A DNA stretch of 64,000 nucleotides from Candidatus Dechloromonas phosphorivorans (GTDB taxonomy: Bacteria > Pseudomonadota > Gammaproteobacteria > Burkholderiales > Rhodocyclaceae): positions 518,522-582,521 of the forward strand of contig JADKBR010000017.1 in the NCBI GenBank assembly GCA_016714975.1. The letters are read 5' to 3'. The position numbers and the translations under genes are program-made. Shown piece after piece: positions 62,188-64,000 of this stretch (position 1 is its first letter; each line of letters starts with the position of its first letter). The notes below the pieces were generated by a model. It was not told the DNA's origin. It was given only the letters and a program-made list of their open reading frames with translations, and searched no databases.

Positions 62188-63434
62188 TCATTCATGGTTG
62201 TTGGCGAGGAAAGGTCTGGCGGATCTTGTTCGCCCATTTCGGAGACTGAATAAATCACTGGCTGCGAAGTGGCAGAATCTTCCTGACATATTGGCCAGGT
62301 TGGCCTTCAGTTTTATCGGAAGCGAGTAACTCGGGAGTGAAGTCTCGGTGGCCACGATGCGCTGGAACTCCTCCATGTAGCGGCGCTTTAGCGCTTTCAG
62401 GTCGTAGTTCTCTGCCACCACGCGCATACCGTTCTTTGACAAATCGTCGAATTGCTTTGGTCTCTGCCATTCAGCGCTGCGGCCAGATTTCCGGGGTGCT
62501 CCATATCGATAAAGATGCCTTCCTTGACAATGGCCTTCTGGTTCGGATGATTACTGCAGATGACCGGGAGTCCCATTGCCATTGCTTCTATGTAAACGAT
62601 GCCAAAGGTCTCGAATAGTGAGCCCAGCGTGAAGACGTCCGCTGCAGCATAGGCTTTCGGCAGTTCGTCGTGGGGAAGCGTTGCAAAAACAATACGATCG
62701 CCCATCAGGTCGTTCCCCAGAGCCTTGATTGCGGCTGAATCGGGACTTTCCTGACCGACAATCACCAGCCAAGCGTCGGGTACCGCTGCAACCTCGCGGA
62801 TGACGTAGTCCATACGTTTATGCCAATAGCAGATGGTGCCAACACTGATGACGACGACGGCATCGGCAGGAATGCCGTGGAGTTTGCGAAAGTCGGTCTG
62901 GATGCCCGGGTGGAAGCGCTGCACATCGACCCCGTGGGGAATCATGAATGCCTTGTCACGGTTGCTCCGCTGCAATTGTATTCCGTGTGCTCCTGAATGA
63001 AATCGCAGTGTGGTTGGGCAGCCCTGGGCAACGCTCCACCGTTCGACCAGAGGATCTTTGGCGTATGCCGGAAAAGATGCCGATGAGCGTATAGCACATT
63101 GCAGACCTCCTGTTCAAGGCAATGCAAGATATCGAAGTCGCCTTCGAGAAGGTACTTGAGCGCTGCATAGGCAAAGGTTTCCCCTTCCACGCGCATGCGC
63201 TCTTCTTCTATAGCTGCAGCCTTCCATTTGGGGGAAACAGCGAGTTTCATTCCGTCCAGGTAACTTGCGCTACGGGGTATGTGATCGATTACCACTTCTC
63301 TGGAGAGAGATTCTCCTCCTCCCTTGAAAAGCGTTATCTCTAACTCATTCTTGAGCAACGTGAACAAGTCTCTCGCAAACACCTCGTGTCCGCGGTAAAT
63401 GTTGCCCAAGCCCGAGCACAGAAGTGCAATTCAT
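62188..63434 (-). CDS. Family 4 glycosyltransferase (frameshifts)
   Basis: A GT-B glycosyltransferase of about 415 residues. A probable ATG at 63434, one base off frame, leads to ALLCSGLGNIYRGHEVFARDLF; then DFDILHCLEQEVCNVLYAHRHLFRH, a break near 62985, and AFMIPHGVDVQRFHPGI, VVVISVGTICYWHKRMDYVI, the donor-site motif LGSLFETFGIVYIEAMAMGLPVICS (E-x7-E type), and after a break near 62440 NYDLKALKRRYMEEFQRIV. The stop is at 62188. This is the standard retaining GT4 layout. At least three single-base shifts are visible. Confidence 0.8.
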
Positions 63435-63551
63435 AACATTATTCCTTCAGTTGATCTATCGGTCAGCATTACCCTTTGCAGTCTAGGTTCTGTCTACCTC
63501 AGACACTGTTCAATGGGGCGAAGCCAAAAGTCTAGAGAGGTCCCAACCTGC

Positions 63552-64000
63552 TCATTTTTTAATTTTCCAAAACAGAATATCGAAACGTTGTAGCGCACCG
63601 ATGAAGAGTGGATCCTGCGTTATTGGGTGGTGAATAGCGTATATGGCTACGACCCAGCTTACAGCACATGAAATCGCCGCCGCCAAGACCCACGAGAATT
63701 CGAGAGGACCATTCTCCCTTCCAAGCGTGAGAATGGTGGCGATCGGAAAAATTAGCGAGACAGCCGTAACTGCAGCGCTCTTGGCTAGACTAGTGAGCAA
63801 GTTGGGCATATCGTTGGGTAGCGCTTTGCCCTTCATATAGTAGCAGTATGGGGTGGCGCAGGATGCGGCAATCAAGTACAGGACTGGAGGGGTGTTGATT
63901 GAGGGAAAGAGCATCAGGCCAAAGATAAAGAGCGCTGCCCTCAACGGTTGAATAATGAGGTCAATCTTTGTAGCCGCGTCTATTCTTCCGATGGCGGTAA
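63552..64000 (-). CDS. C-terminal part of a Wzx-like polysaccharide flippase (5' end outside window)
   Basis: The frame is open to the window edge. It encodes AIGRIDAATKIDLIIQPLRAALFIFGLMLF followed by four or five transmembrane helices and ends LFWKIKK. The GR.DAATK..L..QP segment and the helix pattern fit the last third of Wzx-type lipid-linked oligosaccharide flippases, which move undecaprenyl-linked repeat units across the inner membrane. It is read in the same direction as the GT4 gene, about 120 bases upstream of it. Confidence 0.6.
   Translation of the reverse strand, partial: TAIGRIDAATKIDLIIQPLRAALFIFGLMLFPSINTPPVLYLIAASCATPYCYYMKGKALPNDMPNLLTSLAKSAAVTAVSLIFPIATILTLGRENGPLEFSWVLAAAISCAVSWVVAIYAIHHPITQDPLFIGALQRFDILFWKIKK

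Overview
The window reads as chromosomal DNA of a betaproteobacterium, most likely in the Rhodocyclales (Propionivibrio / Accumulibacter / Azonexus-like). This is inferred from gene content and order, not from a marker gene. The pointers are the mltG-tmk-holB-pilZ-tatD block, DUF1840 and DUF2789 proteins, hemerythrin and GGDEF signalling proteins, PEP-CTERM/exosortase genes, and a complete sodium-pumping methylmalonyl-CoA decarboxylase operon, which would suit a propionate-forming member such as Propionivibrio. By eye the first ~39 kb is GC-rich. Much of 45.7-58.9 kb is clearly AT-richer and looks like accessory polysaccharide DNA.

Layout. 1-15.5 kb: C-terminal part of a PAS-GGDEF diguanylate cyclase, a BON lipoprotein with a strong terminator, a giant cyclic beta-1,2-glucan synthase (NdvB type), a CheB-CheR-PAS fusion, a DUF1840 protein, a Crp-type regulator with a PAS domain, and two small proteins. 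15.5-22.9 kb: outer-membrane phospholipase A, a ~700 bp gene-poor gap, RimO, a patatin-like RssA protein, an FAD-linked 2-hydroxyacid dehydrogenase, and on the other strand an ArsC-like protein coupled to Hsp33 plus a DUF1439 protein. 23.1-31.5 kb: pyruvate:ferredoxin oxidoreductase with a dihydroorotate-dehydrogenase-like partner, then mmdADCB on the minus strand. 31.9-39.2 kb: housekeeping genes (tadA, an L,D-transpeptidase, an NRDE protein, ygfZ, mltG, tmk, holB, pilZ, tatD, an ankyrin protein). 39.3-41.1 kb: a hemerythrin-GGDEF protein and a single-domain hemerythrin. 41.05-43.7 kb: a scar made of a broken YefM/YoeB-type toxin-antitoxin pair, a TPR gene fragment, an IS630 transposase start fragment and an IS3-family element. 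43.8-64 kb: an exosortase-associated exopolysaccharide region with an acyl carrier protein, exosortase-system hydrolases 2 and 1, a GNAT-like protein, a VanZ/O-antigen-ligase fusion, a secreted protein, an asparagine-synthase-like protein, a PEP-CTERM protein, an intact-ended IS630 copy, then glycosyltransferases, GtrA, membrane proteins, a methyltransferase and the end of a Wzx-like flippase.

Functionally there are three themes. One is anaerobic carbon and energy metabolism (PFOR plus Na+-methylmalonyl-CoA decarboxylase). The second is signalling (two GGDEF proteins, hemerythrins, a CheB/CheR fusion, PilZ). The third is envelope glycan production (cyclic glucan, exosortase-linked exopolysaccharide, PEP-CTERM cargo). 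No exosortase gene itself lies in the window.

A caution runs through the annotation. At least a dozen otherwise well-conserved genes are broken by one-base insertions or deletions, often in short homopolymers. Examples are ndvB, the CheB/CheR fusion, rimO, the ArsC-like gene, the VanZ/ligase gene, the PEP-CTERM gene, several glycosyltransferases and both transposases. The pattern looks more like residual consensus error in a draft assembly than mass pseudogenisation. I therefore merge the pieces into single gene features and say where the frame breaks.
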